NCBI GenBank assembly: GCA_024278435.1
Contig: JAJRTD010000132.1
Coordinates: forward strand, 1 to 14,720
DNA from: Gammaproteobacteria bacterium
GTDB lineage: Bacteria > Pseudomonadota > Gammaproteobacteria > SZUA-229
Reading direction: 5' to 3'
DNA length: 14,720 nucleotides
Part shown: piece by piece, positions 5,669 through 13,547 of the stretch
Position numbering within the stretch: position 1 is the first letter of the stretch
Layout: the number at the start of each line of letters is the position of its first letter
Notes under the pieces: generated by a model
Database searches by the model: none
Seen by the model: only the letters and a program-made list of their open reading frames with translations
Told to the model about the DNA's origin: nothing
Program-made: the position numbers and the translations under genes

Positions 5669-6703
5669 ATGACAGACAAGAAGAAAACAGATGAGTCGCC
5701 GGCAAAAAAAGCGACCACTGCCAAAAGTGCCGGCAGCAAGCCCGCAGCAAAGACCGGGAAATCGGCATCCAGAACTGAATCCATCCCGGTAAAAACATCG
5801 CCGGCAATTGAAAAGGCGGCGGCGTCAAAAGAATCGGATATGAAGTCGGCGGCAAAAAAAATCAGTGAGCTGGATAAAAAGTCGGCCGATAACTCAATTA
5901 AATCCAGAAAAAGCGGCGATGACCTGAAGGCACGTGCCAACGAGGCAAGAAAACGTGCCCAGGAAAAGATTCTTGAGAAGTCATTTGTCAGTGATCCGCC
6001 GGAGGATCCACTGGAAAGGCTGGCCAATACCTTTGATAACAGCGCCCGGCGCTGGGAAATGGTGGTTTATCCATCGTTGTTTGCTTTTGTGCTGCTGGCC
6101 GGCTACGGCTTCTTTCTGATCTACCGCCTGACACATGATATCGCTACCCTGTCCCAGTCAGTAACGCATATGGCCGTGATCGTCTCGGATGCTATGCCGC
6201 GTATGACAAAAGACCTGAATGTGATGACCGGTAGCATGGATAACATGACGGGTAACATTGAAGGCATGACAACAGAAATTGTTTCCATGTCCAGCCAGAT
6301 GAACAGCCTGACACCGATGAGTAAAAATATTCAGAGCATGACCCATAATATCGGCAGTATGAACCGCTCGGTCTATGGCATGCAGCGTGATATGCACGGC
6401 ATGAATCGTACGGTTTCCAGTGGGCCGTTTGGTATGATGAATGATATTATGCCATTCAGTTCAAATACCAACGTACCGCCACCGGTGCAGCCGTCACCGG
6501 TCTGGCCGTCTTATAACCCGGTACCTTATCCACGCTATCCACAGGCCAAGCGACCGGCCCCGGCCGCCCGCCCGGCAACACCAGCCAGGCAGGCTGCGGC
6601 AGTTGTCCAGCCAGAGAAAAAACCGGAAGTGACCATGCCCGGCGCAAGCCCGGTCTCGGTCAAGAAAACAAGTGATAAAAAACCGTTAACAGAAGGTAAG
6701 TAA
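5669..6703 (+). CDS. Membrane protein with Lys/Ala-rich tail and methionine-heptad coiled coil
   Basis: This encodes 344 residues; the ATG follows the previous stop codon by one base, with GAAGG at 5653-5657 as a distant Shine-Dalgarno. Residues 1-100 are Lys/Ala/Ser-rich (SPAKKATT, PAAKTGKSAS), then helical and charged. One membrane segment lies at about 131-153. The Lys-rich side is then cytoplasmic and the C-terminus periplasmic. Residues 160-250 are helical with Met every seventh residue: 179, 186, 193, 200, 207 and then 217, 224, 231, 238, 245, with extra Met at 190, 211 and 242. This is a heptad core filled with Met and a phase shift in the middle. Residues 268-344 are Pro/Ala-rich. The basic tail could contact the nucleoid or the ATPase. 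I do not recognise the family. Confidence 0.85.
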   Translation: MTDKKKTDESPAKKATTAKSAGSKPAAKTGKSASRTESIPVKTSPAIEKAAASKESDMKSAAKKISELDKKSADNSIKSRKSGDDLKARANEARKRAQEKILEKSFVSDPPEDPLERLANTFDNSARRWEMVVYPSLFAFVLLAGYGFFLIYRLTHDIATLSQSVTHMAVIVSDAMPRMTKDLNVMTGSMDNMTGNIEGMTTEIVSMSSQMNSLTPMSKNIQSMTHNIGSMNRSVYGMQRDMHGMNRTVSSGPFGMMNDIMPFSSNTNVPPPVQPSPVWPSYNPVPYPRYPQAKRPAPAARPATPARQAAAVVQPEKKPEVTMPGASPVSVKKTSDKKPLTEGK

Positions 6704-6707
6704 GCGG

Positions 6708-8267
6708 ATGTTAAACCGCCCAGATAAATCAATTCGCGAGCGTTTGGCAAAACTGGAAACGCATTTGAATAATGAAAATCCGTTATTGCTGGACGTGGTT
6801 TCACGTTTTAAAAAACTTGATACGGTGGCCTATAAAATGGGCCTGCTGGATACCAGCGAATCCTATGCCACCAATATCCCGTGGTGGCCGCTGGTTTCCA
6901 TCCTGGGAACCTTTTCTGCCGGTAAATCATCTTTTATCAATAATTTTCTGGGTGATAAATTACAACTCACGGGCAACCAGGCCGTCGATGACAAGTTTAC
7001 CGTTATTACCTACAGTAATAGCAAGGAAAACCGTGTATTACCCGGTATTGCCCTGAACTCGGACCCGCGTTTCCCGTTTTACCAGATGAGCGATGAAATT
7101 GATAAAGTCGCCAGTGGTGAAGGCCGGCGTATTGACGCCTACCTGCAAATGAAAACCTCGCATTCAGACAAGCTCAGCGGAAAAATCATTATTGACTCGC
7201 CCGGGTTTGATGCGGACGAACAGCGCAATGCGATCTTGCGTTTAACCGATCATATCGTTGACCTGTCAGACCTGGTGCTGGTGTTTTTTGATGCCAGGCA
7301 TCCGGAGCCGGGTGCCATGCAGGATACGCTGGACCACCTGGTCGGTAATACCATCAGCCGTAGCGACTCGGAAAAGTTCCTGTACATACTTAACCAGATC
7401 GATACCGCTGCCCAGGAAGATAATCCGGAGGCTGTTGTTGCAGCCTGGCAGCGTGCACTGGCGGCGAAAGGGCTGACAGCCGGCCGTTTTTATTCAATCT
7501 ATAATACAGACCTTGCGGTACCTATCGAGGATGAAGCGGTACGCAAACGCTTCGAGCACAAGTGCGAGCAGGACAAGGCGGCTATTTTTGAGCGCATTCA
7601 CCAGGTCGAAGTGGAGCGCTCCTACCGTATTGTCGGCGCCCTGCAGACCATTGCCGGTGATATAGAACATCAGGTCGTGCCGGTGGTAAAAGAAGCCATG
7701 CGCAAGTGGCTGAAGATGGTGCTGATGCTGGACGGGCTGGCCTTTGCCCTGTTTTTGGGCGTGATGTTTATATTGGGGCAGTGGTTTGATGTGTGGTCGC
7801 TGTTCTCCTATGACTTTACCAATGAGACCGTCACCTCTGCAATCAAGCTGGGCCTGACTATTGCCGGTTTTGTCGCAGTGCATTTCACTGCGCGCCGTTT
7901 TGCTGCCAGAACCATTGCCAGAAAAATTATTACCACGATAACGCTGGAGAAAAGTCTGGACGGTAAATCCCGTGAAGCCATAACCCTGGCTGGAAATATT
8001 AAAAACGCTTTTCTGAAAAATACGCAACCACTGCGCAGTATTTTCCGTCCGGTACCTGTCGGCTGGTCGATCCGTTCCAAACGTGCACTGACCCAGGTGG
8101 ATGCGGATGCCTGTGAATTTATCCAGACCATGAATGACCGTTATACACGGCCATCCGGTGAATCCGAGAAACTGGAGAGTGTTGCCACTGCACAAGCTGA
8201 TGCAGCAGAAGCCGCTACAGACGTTGCAGGGCAGCAGGAAGTGGAAACAGAAACCCGAGCTGTATAA
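6708..8267 (+). CDS. Dynamin-like (EHD/BDLP-type) membrane GTPase
   Basis: This encodes 519 residues, 4 nt after the preceding gene. The GTPase domain shows all main motifs: P-loop GTFSAGKSS at 67-75, switch-I Thr98 in DKFTVI, G3 DSPGF at 163-167, and G4 NQID at 229-232. The long insert between G1 and G3 and the DSPG form are typical of dynamin and EHD families rather than Era or septin types. A helical region follows, then two membrane segments at about 336-358 and 378-396, a further basic helical part with RRFAARTIARK, and an Ala/Glu-rich acidic tail. Bacterial dynamin-like proteins bind and remodel membranes and act in fusion, fission or repair. Two transmembrane segments mean that this one is fixed to the membrane. 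It ends the operon; its partners are probably the three membrane proteins encoded before it. Confidence 0.88.
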   Translation: MLNRPDKSIRERLAKLETHLNNENPLLLDVVSRFKKLDTVAYKMGLLDTSESYATNIPWWPLVSILGTFSAGKSSFINNFLGDKLQLTGNQAVDDKFTVITYSNSKENRVLPGIALNSDPRFPFYQMSDEIDKVASGEGRRIDAYLQMKTSHSDKLSGKIIIDSPGFDADEQRNAILRLTDHIVDLSDLVLVFFDARHPEPGAMQDTLDHLVGNTISRSDSEKFLYILNQIDTAAQEDNPEAVVAAWQRALAAKGLTAGRFYSIYNTDLAVPIEDEAVRKRFEHKCEQDKAAIFERIHQVEVERSYRIVGALQTIAGDIEHQVVPVVKEAMRKWLKMVLMLDGLAFALFLGVMFILGQWFDVWSLFSYDFTNETVTSAIKLGLTIAGFVAVHFTARRFAARTIARKIITTITLEKSLDGKSREAITLAGNIKNAFLKNTQPLRSIFRPVPVGWSIRSKRALTQVDADACEFIQTMNDRYTRPSGESEKLESVATAQADAAEAATDVAGQQEVETETRAV

Positions 8268-8287
8268 AAACAAAAGGCAGTTTTTTT

Positions 8288-8379
8288 ACCACAGAGCACA
8301 CAGAATTTTTTATAATTTTTAACCACGCCGAAGGCGTGTTAAAAACAATCAAAAAGCTTTTCTCTGTGCGCTCAGTGGT
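8288..8379. repeat. Palindromic intergenic repeat, CCACAGAG type (R0)
   Basis: ACCACAGAGCACACAGA at 8288-8304 is an inverted match (15 of 17) to 8363-8379. Inside lies a second palindrome at 8316-8345. It fills most of the 122-bp gap between the convergent dynamin and psd genes. Sequences of the form ACCACAGAG..CACAGAG are, from memory, a common repeated motif in environmental bacterial genomes. It is too small to encode a transposase, so it is a MITE- or REP-like element. Confidence 0.75.
8316..8345. terminator. Hairpin at the centre of R0, probable bidirectional terminator
   Basis: CACGCC at 8324-8329 pairs with GGCGTG at 8333-8338 around GAA. After a one-base bulge, TTTTTAA (8316-8322) pairs with TTAAAAA (8339-8345). 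It sits between convergent genes, so a role as terminator for both is sensible, but a good T run does not directly follow the GC stem on either strand. Confidence 0.5.
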
Positions 8380-8389
8380 GATATGTTTT

Positions 8390-9259
8390 TTACCCGTTAT
8401 CCGCCGATTGTTCTTCGGCCGGTGTTGCCAGGCACTGTCCGAGTTTGACCTCTGCTTCGGCGACAATATTGTCCGCAATTTTCATTTTATCGGTTGATAA
8501 CACGATAACCGTTGACCCCAGGTTGAACCGTCCCATTTCTTCCCCGCGTTTCAGCTCGATATTTTTATCACTGTAATCAAAGCGTTTAATGCGTTTGGCT
8601 TCGCTGGTAATCAAACCGTGCCAGATGGTTTCCATGGCGGAGACATTGATTGCGCCCACCAGTATCATGGCCATCGGTCCCTGTTCGGTTTCAAAATAAC
8701 AGACACAGCGCTCATTGCGGGCAAACAGCCGGGGAATGTTTTCCACCACGAAGGATGCCACGCTGAACAGGCGCCCCGGAATGTATTGCATGTGCTGCAG
8801 TTTTCCGCTGGTCGGCATGTGAATACGGTGGTAGTCCCTGGGTGACAGGTACAGGGTGGCAAAGTTGCCGTTTCTGAAGATTGTCTCCAGCTTTTCATCA
8901 CCGCCCAGCAGTTCCAGCAGGCTGTACTGCTGGCCTTTTGCCTGGAATATGCGGCCGTCTTCTATTGCCTGCGCCTGGCTAACGGCACCGTCAACCGGAC
9001 ATATCCAGTTTTTCTCGTTTTTATCCAGCGGCCGGCATTCGGGTTTCAGGGCACGGGTAAAAAAAGCATTCAGTGACTCGTAGGCGAACATGTCCTCTTC
9101 AACCGCTTCATGCATTTTTACCGGGTTTAGATTGGTGTAAATACGGATGATCAGGTTCTTCAGGGGTACCCAGCGGATACGTGCACCGCCATACATCAAC
9201 CAGCTGATGGCGTGATGCGGCAGAATATAAAAAAGCGTGGCGAGAATTTTTTCTTTCAT
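8390..9259 (-). CDS. psd: Phosphatidylserine decarboxylase proenzyme
   Basis: This encodes 289 residues, the usual size of the proteobacterial enzyme. It converts phosphatidylserine to phosphatidylethanolamine at the inner membrane. The self-cleavage motif LGST lies at 247-250; cleavage between Gly248 and Ser249 turns the Ser into the pyruvoyl cofactor. The catalytic Asp90 (CPVDG) and His147 (YHRIHMP) are present, so the proenzyme should be active. The segments SLNAFFTRALKPECRP and YLSPRDYHRIHMP are characteristic. The start follows the upstream gene's stop by 18 nt, so the copper chaperone gene and psd form a minus-strand pair. The Shine-Dalgarno is weak. It is convergent with the dynamin gene; a lipid enzyme beside a membrane-remodelling gene is suggestive, but the two are not cotranscribed. 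Confidence 0.96.
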   Translation of the reverse strand: MKEKILATLFYILPHHAISWLMYGGARIRWVPLKNLIIRIYTNLNPVKMHEAVEEDMFAYESLNAFFTRALKPECRPLDKNEKNWICPVDGAVSQAQAIEDGRIFQAKGQQYSLLELLGGDEKLETIFRNGNFATLYLSPRDYHRIHMPTSGKLQHMQYIPGRLFSVASFVVENIPRLFARNERCVCYFETEQGPMAMILVGAINVSAMETIWHGLITSEAKRIKRFDYSDKNIELKRGEEMGRFNLGSTVIVLSTDKMKIADNIVAEAEVKLGQCLATPAEEQSADNG

Positions 9260-9277
9260 AAAAACGATGTTGCCTGT

Positions 9278-9712
9278 CTAGGGTTTGAGGACGTTGACCG
9301 GGATGGTTTTTGTCTGTCCGTCACCGGTATTGAATTTAATAGTGACCTGATCACCGGCTTTTAACGGCCGCTTCGGGTTAAATAACATCAGGTGAAGTCC
9401 GCCGCTCTTTAACTGAACATTGCTGTTTGCCGGAATGCTCAGGGTTTCATGGTAAACCATGCTGGCGATGCCGTTTTCATGGATGGTTTCATGAAATTCG
9501 ATATTGCTGAATATTTCAGATTGCGCACCGACTATTTCGATGCGCTCTGTGCCTGGATTCTTCAGGTTCATGTAAGCCACCATTACCTTGCTGACCGGTG
9601 GCGCCTGGGCTATCCAGGCGTCTTCGACAATCAGGGACGACTCGTCCGCGTAAGCAGGAACAATGATATTGCTGACAATCAATAATAAGGCGGCAAAATA
9701 AGGGTTGTTCAT
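9278..9712 (-). CDS. Periplasmic copper chaperone, PCuAC family
   Basis: Starting at the ATG at 9712 gives 144 residues with a proper signal peptide (residues 1-22, ending Ala-Tyr-Ala). The frame is open for 75 codons further upstream, but that would place unrelated sequence before the signal peptide and overlap prmB, so it is rejected. The copper site of the family, H-X10-M-X21-H-X-M, is complete: His74, Met85, His107 and Met109. PCuAC proteins bind Cu(I) in the periplasm and deliver it to the CuA site of cytochrome c oxidase, usually together with Sco/SenC; no sco gene is visible here. The gene is the first of a pair with psd. A -10 TATAAT on the minus strand at 9763-9758 fits its promoter. 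No strong Shine-Dalgarno is seen. Confidence 0.92.
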   Translation of the reverse strand: MNNPYFAALLLIVSNIIVPAYADESSLIVEDAWIAQAPPVSKVMVAYMNLKNPGTERIEIVGAQSEIFSNIEFHETIHENGIASMVYHETLSIPANSNVQLKSGGLHLMLFNPKRPLKAGDQVTIKFNTGDGQTKTIPVNVLKP

Positions 9713-9756
9713 AACCGGTCCGGGTATTACAGGAGAAGGGGGCGGGAAGCACGGTT

Positions 9757-9766
9757 GATTATAATC
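9757..9766. promoter_or_regulatory. Symmetric -10 element in the divergent PCuAC/prmB gap
   Basis: GATTATAATC is a perfect 10-bp palindrome, so it reads TATAAT on both strands (9760-9765 on +, 9763-9758 on -). It lies 46 bp before the PCuAC start and about 65 bp before prmB. No good -35 is visible on either strand, which keeps confidence moderate. Confidence 0.4.
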
Positions 9767-9830
9767 GTTCACGGCCCTGTATGGAAGCGAGTGGTTTAGT
9801 GCAGCCTGAAATATTGTGTACAATACAGCC

Positions 9831-10772
9831 ATGATCGATAAACGTGAAATAGCCAATGATCTAGTGACCCTGCGTGATTTGATCCGCTGGGGTACCAGCC
9901 AGTTCAATGCGGCTGAGCTGAATTTTGTGCAGGGCATGCCCAGCGCAATTGATGAGGCGGTTTACCTTTGTTTAAGCGCGTTGCATCTGCCGCCGGACTT
10001 CAGCGTGGAATATTTTGACTGTGTGCTCACCATGGATGAACGCATGCGGGTGCTGGGCCTGTATCAACAGCGAATCGAACAGCGAAAACCGGCCGCCTAT
10101 ATTACCAATGAGGCCTGGTTTGCCGGTTTGAATTTTTATGTGGATGAACGGGTATTGATTCCCCGTTCGCCCATTGCCGAGTTGATCCAGCAGCAGTTTG
10201 CCCCGTGGATAATGCCGCAACAGGTACATAATATTCTTGACCTTTGTACCGGCAGCGGCTGTATCGCCGTTGCCTGTGCCTATGCTTTTGAACAGGCACA
10301 GGTTGACGCCAGTGATGTTTCTGCCGATGCCCTGGCGGTGGCTGAAATCAACCGGCAGAACCATGGACTGGAGCAGCGCCTGCAGCTGATTGAGTCCAAC
10401 CTGTTTACCGCTATTCCTGAAAAGCGCTATGACATTATCGTCAGTAATCCACCCTATGTTACCGAACAGGAAATGTCGCAGCTGCCGGCAGAGTTTGACT
10501 TTGAACCCGGTTCGCTGGCACTGGCAGCCGGTGAAACCGGCATGGATATCGTTCTGCCCATGCTGATACAGGCGGCCGATTACCTGAGTGATGAGGGCAT
10601 ACTGGTGGTCGAGGTCGGTTATTCACAGCCGGAACTGGAGCAGTTATTGCCCGAAGTACCGTTTTTCTGGGTGGATTTTGAATATGGCGGTGACGGCGTG
10701 TTTGTTCTAACGGCAGAGCAGTTGCGTGAGTACCAGGAGCCGTTCAGGCAGGCTTTGGTTGAGATAAGCTGA
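9831..10772 (+). CDS. prmB: 50S ribosomal protein L3 N5-glutamine methyltransferase
   Basis: Starting at the ATG at 9831 gives 313 residues, close to the usual length of about 310. A GTG at 9816 is the alternative start. The enzyme methylates a Gln side chain of ribosomal protein L3 using SAM. The SAM-binding motif DLCTGSGCIAVACA begins at Asp137. The catalytic NPPY is at 206-209, and IPRSP near residue 110 is typical of the PrmB/PrmC group. PrmC (HemK), which acts on release factors, is the nearest alternative; the longer helical N-terminal domain and the position directly before aroC favour PrmB. No clear Shine-Dalgarno precedes either start. TACAAT at 9819-9824 could be a -10 so close that the transcript would be almost leaderless; this is weak. 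Confidence 0.93.
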   Translation: MIDKREIANDLVTLRDLIRWGTSQFNAAELNFVQGMPSAIDEAVYLCLSALHLPPDFSVEYFDCVLTMDERMRVLGLYQQRIEQRKPAAYITNEAWFAGLNFYVDERVLIPRSPIAELIQQQFAPWIMPQQVHNILDLCTGSGCIAVACAYAFEQAQVDASDVSADALAVAEINRQNHGLEQRLQLIESNLFTAIPEKRYDIIVSNPPYVTEQEMSQLPAEFDFEPGSLALAAGETGMDIVLPMLIQAADYLSDEGILVVEVGYSQPELEQLLPEVPFFWVDFEYGGDGVFVLTAEQLREYQEPFRQALVEIS

Positions 10773-10776
10773 TTTT

Positions 10777-10953
10777 TTCCGCAAATGAACGCGAATCAAC
10801 GCAAATGTTTTTATATGTCATCCTGAGCGTAACGCAGTGAAGTCGAAGGATCTGGTGTCCTTTATAACCCGCAGCATAAGATCCTTCGGCTACGCTAAAG
10901 CTCCGCTCAGGATGACATCATCCATTTGCGTTGATTCGCATTCATTTGCGGAA
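10777..10953. repeat. Nested palindromic repeat R1 between prmB and aroC
   Basis: The 31-bp outer arms at 10777-10807 and 10923-10953 (TTCCGCAAATG...CGCAAATG) match as inverted repeats in 30 of 31 positions. Inside is a second palindrome at 10816-10917. Its arms start TGTCATCCTGAGCG and end CGAAGGATCT and pair over 14 and 10 bp with an unmatched middle. The element starts 4 nt after the prmB stop codon. It has no coding capacity and looks like a MITE/REP-type element. The remaining 90 bp before aroC are AT-rich and hold the likely aroC promoter. Confidence 0.88.
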
Positions 10954-10994
10954 AAGCAGTTTTTTCTTTACTTTCTTCACAGCTAATAAAAGTC

Positions 10995-11025
10995 TTGAGT
11001 GTGTTAACATTTAAAAAAATAAAAT
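10995..11025 (+). promoter_or_regulatory. Weak promoter candidate for aroC
   Basis: TTGAGT at 10995-11000 and TAAAAT at 11020-11025 lie 19 nt apart in AT-rich sequence before the aroC ATG. The spacing is long and the site is a guess, but R1 upstream would probably end transcription from prmB, so aroC is likely to need a promoter here. Confidence 0.25.
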
Positions 11026-11043
11026 TACTGTTTACAAAATATT

Positions 11044-12141
11044 ATGTCAGGAAATTCAATAGGAAAACTGTTCAGTGTCACCACCGCCGGTGAGTCACAT
11101 GGCGCCGGGTTAATCGGCATCGTTGACGGCTGCCCGCCGGGTATTGAGCTGGGCGAGGAAGATTTACAGCTTGACCTGGACCGGCGCAAACCCGGCACTT
11201 CCCGTCATACCACGCAGCGCCGCGAGGACGATATAGTCAGGATTTTCTCCGGGGTGTTTGAAGGTAAAACCACCGGCACCCCGATCGGCCTGGTGATTGA
11301 AAATACCGACCAGCGGTCAAAAGATTACGGCAATATCATGGACCGGTTCCGCCCCGGCCATGCGGATTATACCTACCAGCAGAAATACGGCATCCGGGAT
11401 TATCGCGGCGGTGGCCGTTCCTCGGCACGTGAAACCGCGATGCGGGTGGCGGCCGGCGGTATTGCCAAAAAATTCCTGAAAGACCGTTATGGTATCGATA
11501 TCTACGGTTACATGTCTCAACTGGGACCGATTGAAATGCCGATGCTGGACAAAAACGAAATCAATAACAACGCCTTCTTCTGTGGCGATGCGGCTAAAGT
11601 TACCGAGCTGGAAAGTTATATGGACGCTTTGCGCAAGGAGGGCAATTCAGTCGGCGGCAAGATTACCGTGGTTGCCGAAAATGTACCACCGGGCCTGGGC
11701 GAACCGGTATTCGACCGCCTGGATGCCGATATTGCTCATGCCATGATGGGCATCAATGCTGCCAAGGGCGTGGAAATTGGTGATGGTTTCGCCTGTGTTA
11801 CTGCTAAAGGTACCGAGTTTCGTGATGAGATTACGCCGGATGGATTTAAAACCAATCATGCCGGTGGCGTACTGGGTGGCATATCATCCGGCCAGCATAT
11901 CGTGGCACACACGGCATTCAAACCGACTTCCAGTATCCGCCTTTCCGGTGATACCGTGGATGTTAACGGCAAGCCCATTGACGTGGTGACCCATGGCCGC
12001 CATGATCCCTGCGTCGCTATCCGCGCTACGCCAATCTGTGAAGCCATGCTGGCAATAGTATTGTGTGACCACATGCTGCGCCAGCGCGGACAGAATATGG
12101 ACGTGCATTCACAGACGCCGGTTATTCCACCGCAGAGTTAG
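11044..12141 (+). CDS. aroC: Chorismate synthase
   Basis: This encodes 365 residues, full length for the family. It catalyses the last shikimate step, from 5-enolpyruvylshikimate-3-phosphate to chorismate, and needs reduced FMN. The first signature [18 protein letters not shown] is at 16-33. RPGHADYTY carries the conserved His106, [10 protein letters not shown] is at 122-131, and the C-terminal signature includes [13 protein letters not shown]. All expected residues are present. It follows prmB as in many gammaproteobacteria, but the two genes are separated by 271 bp, most of it repeat R1. The gene is bracketed by R1 and an inverted copy of the same element, R2. No Shine-Dalgarno is evident before the ATG. 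Confidence 0.98.
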   Translation: MSGNSIGKLFSVTTAGESHGAGLIGIVDGCPPGIELGEEDLQLDLDRRKPGTSRHTTQRREDDIVRIFSGVFEGKTTGTPIGLVIENTDQRSKDYGNIMDRFRPGHADYTYQQKYGIRDYRGGGRSSARETAMRVAAGGIAKKFLKDRYGIDIYGYMSQLGPIEMPMLDKNEINNNAFFCGDAAKVTELESYMDALRKEGNSVGGKITVVAENVPPGLGEPVFDRLDADIAHAMMGINAAKGVEIGDGFACVTAKGTEFRDEITPDGFKTNHAGGVLGGISSGQHIVAHTAFKPTSSIRLSGDTVDVNGKPIDVVTHGRHDPCVAIRATPICEAMLAIVLCDHMLRQRGQNMDVHSQTPVIPPQS

Positions 12142-12162
12142 CAACAAGCCTGGATAACTTAT

Positions 12163-12327
12163 CCGCAAATAAACGCAAATATTTGTAAGCGAAATAAGCC
12201 GCAGATAAACACAAATGGATTATGTCATCCTGATCGGAGCTTTAGCGTAGTCGAAGGATCTTATGCTCCAGGTTTATAAAGGTACACCAGATCCTTCGAT
12301 CTTCACTGCGTTATGCTCAGGATGACA
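12163..12327. repeat. Palindromic repeat R2 between aroC and the MFS gene, inverted copy of R1
   Basis: The 105-bp core at 12223-12327 matches the reverse complement of the R1 core (10816-10917) along its whole length, including the unpaired centre, with roughly ten differences and small indels. On its left, CCGCAAATAAACGCAAAT (12163-12180) and CCGCAGATAAACACAAAT (12199-12216) are degenerate copies of the R1 outer arm, 36 bp apart. The right outer arm is largely lost. The rest of the 263-bp gap, 12328-12404, is AT-rich and shows nothing clear. Confidence 0.88.
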
Positions 12328-12404
12328 ATATAAAAAGCTGAGTTTATATGTGGAAAAATAACTCTTTTCTTTGTGCTTTTTGCGTCATTTTTGGCTAAAA
12401 AATA

Positions 12405-13547
12405 ATGATCAATAATTCAGCCGTTCCCTACTGGCGACTCAGCAGTTTCTATTTTTTCTATTTTGCCTCTCTGGGCATTCTGGTTCCCTACTGGAGCCCG
12501 TATCTGAAATCGCTGGGTTATAACAGCCTGACCATCGGCAGCCTGGTGGCCATTCTGCCGGCTACCAAGCTGGTAGCACCCTATATCTGGGGCTGGCTGG
12601 CGGACCATACCCGGCGGTCCATGTTAATTATCCGCGTCACCAGCATCCTGGCGTTACTCAGCTTCTCACTGGTCTTTATCAACCAGCAACTGTGGTGGCT
12701 GGCATTTGCCATGCTGCTGTTCAGCTTTTTCTGGAATGCCACGCTGCCACAGTTTGAGGCCATCACCCTGAACCACCTGGGTAACGACAGTCACCGTTAC
12801 AGCATGATCCGCCTGTGGGGGTCACTGGGCTTTATCGTTATCGTGGTATTGATGGGAAGCCTGCTGGAAACCAATGACGCGGACATCATTCCACTGGTGG
12901 TACTGATCAGTTTCGTTTTTATTGCGGTCAGCAGTTTTACGGTGCCGGAAAAACTAAATGCCCCGCATGCAAGTCACTCGCCGATCTGGCAGGTAATCAA
13001 ACAGCCGAAAGTGCTGGCCTTCCTGGCGGTGTGTTTTCTCATGTTGTGCAGCCATGGCCCGTATTACACCTTTTACACTATTTACCTGGATGGCCTTGGC
13101 TACAGTTCTAACATGATCGGCATTTTGTGGGCGGTCGGGGTGCTGGCGGAAGTGGTAATCTTCCTGTTGATGCACCGTTTGCTGCCACAATACGGTGCCC
13201 GCAAACTGCTGCTGGTTACCCTGTCACTGACCACCTTGCGCTGGCTGCTGATCGGTTTTTATGCGGACGACCTGGTCATATTATTTATCGCGCAGTTGCT
13301 GCACGCCTTTTCATTCGGCGTATTTCACTCGGTCGGTATTTCCCTTGTGCATGAGTATTTCACCGGTAGCCACCAGGGCAGGGGCCAGGCGCTTTACTCC
13401 AGTACCAGTTTCGGTGCCGGGGTGGCTGTAGGGACGCTTGCCAGTGGAATGGTCTGGGACCTGTGGGGTGCGGAGGTGCTGTTCACGCTGGCTTCATGCT
13501 GTACCTTGCTGGCAAGCGGTATTGTATGGAAATTTATTTATCGCTAG
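12405..13547 (+). CDS. MFS transporter, HcaT-like (MFS_1_like family)
   Basis: This encodes 380 residues with about 12 hydrophobic segments, the usual size. The loop between segments 2 and 3 has GWLADHTRR (63-71), the MFS motif A. RLWGSLGF around residue 136 is characteristic of the HcaT/YcaD-like group, whose E. coli member is linked to 3-phenylpropionate uptake. An MFS gene of this type next to aroC is known from Pseudomonas and relatives. The substrate cannot be read from the sequence. There is no clear Shine-Dalgarno. The stop codon TAG (13545-13547) lies inside the left arm of repeat R3, so the last codon of the protein borders the element. The C-terminal helix looks complete, so no obvious truncation is seen. 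Confidence 0.9.
   Translation: MINNSAVPYWRLSSFYFFYFASLGILVPYWSPYLKSLGYNSLTIGSLVAILPATKLVAPYIWGWLADHTRRSMLIIRVTSILALLSFSLVFINQQLWWLAFAMLLFSFFWNATLPQFEAITLNHLGNDSHRYSMIRLWGSLGFIVIVVLMGSLLETNDADIIPLVVLISFVFIAVSSFTVPEKLNAPHASHSPIWQVIKQPKVLAFLAVCFLMLCSHGPYYTFYTIYLDGLGYSSNMIGILWAVGVLAEVVIFLLMHRLLPQYGARKLLLVTLSLTTLRWLLIGFYADDLVILFIAQLLHAFSFGVFHSVGISLVHEYFTGSHQGRGQALYSSTSFGAGVAVGTLASGMVWDLWGAEVLFTLASCCTLLASGIVWKFIYR

Noticed and set aside
7494..8273. 259-codon minus-strand open frame opposite the dynamin gene
   Set aside because: The plus strand has intact GTPase motifs and membrane segments; the antisense frame has no recognisable domain.
9713..9937. Upstream extension of the copper chaperone frame to 9937
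   Set aside because: It would overlap prmB and put 75 residues before a perfect signal peptide.
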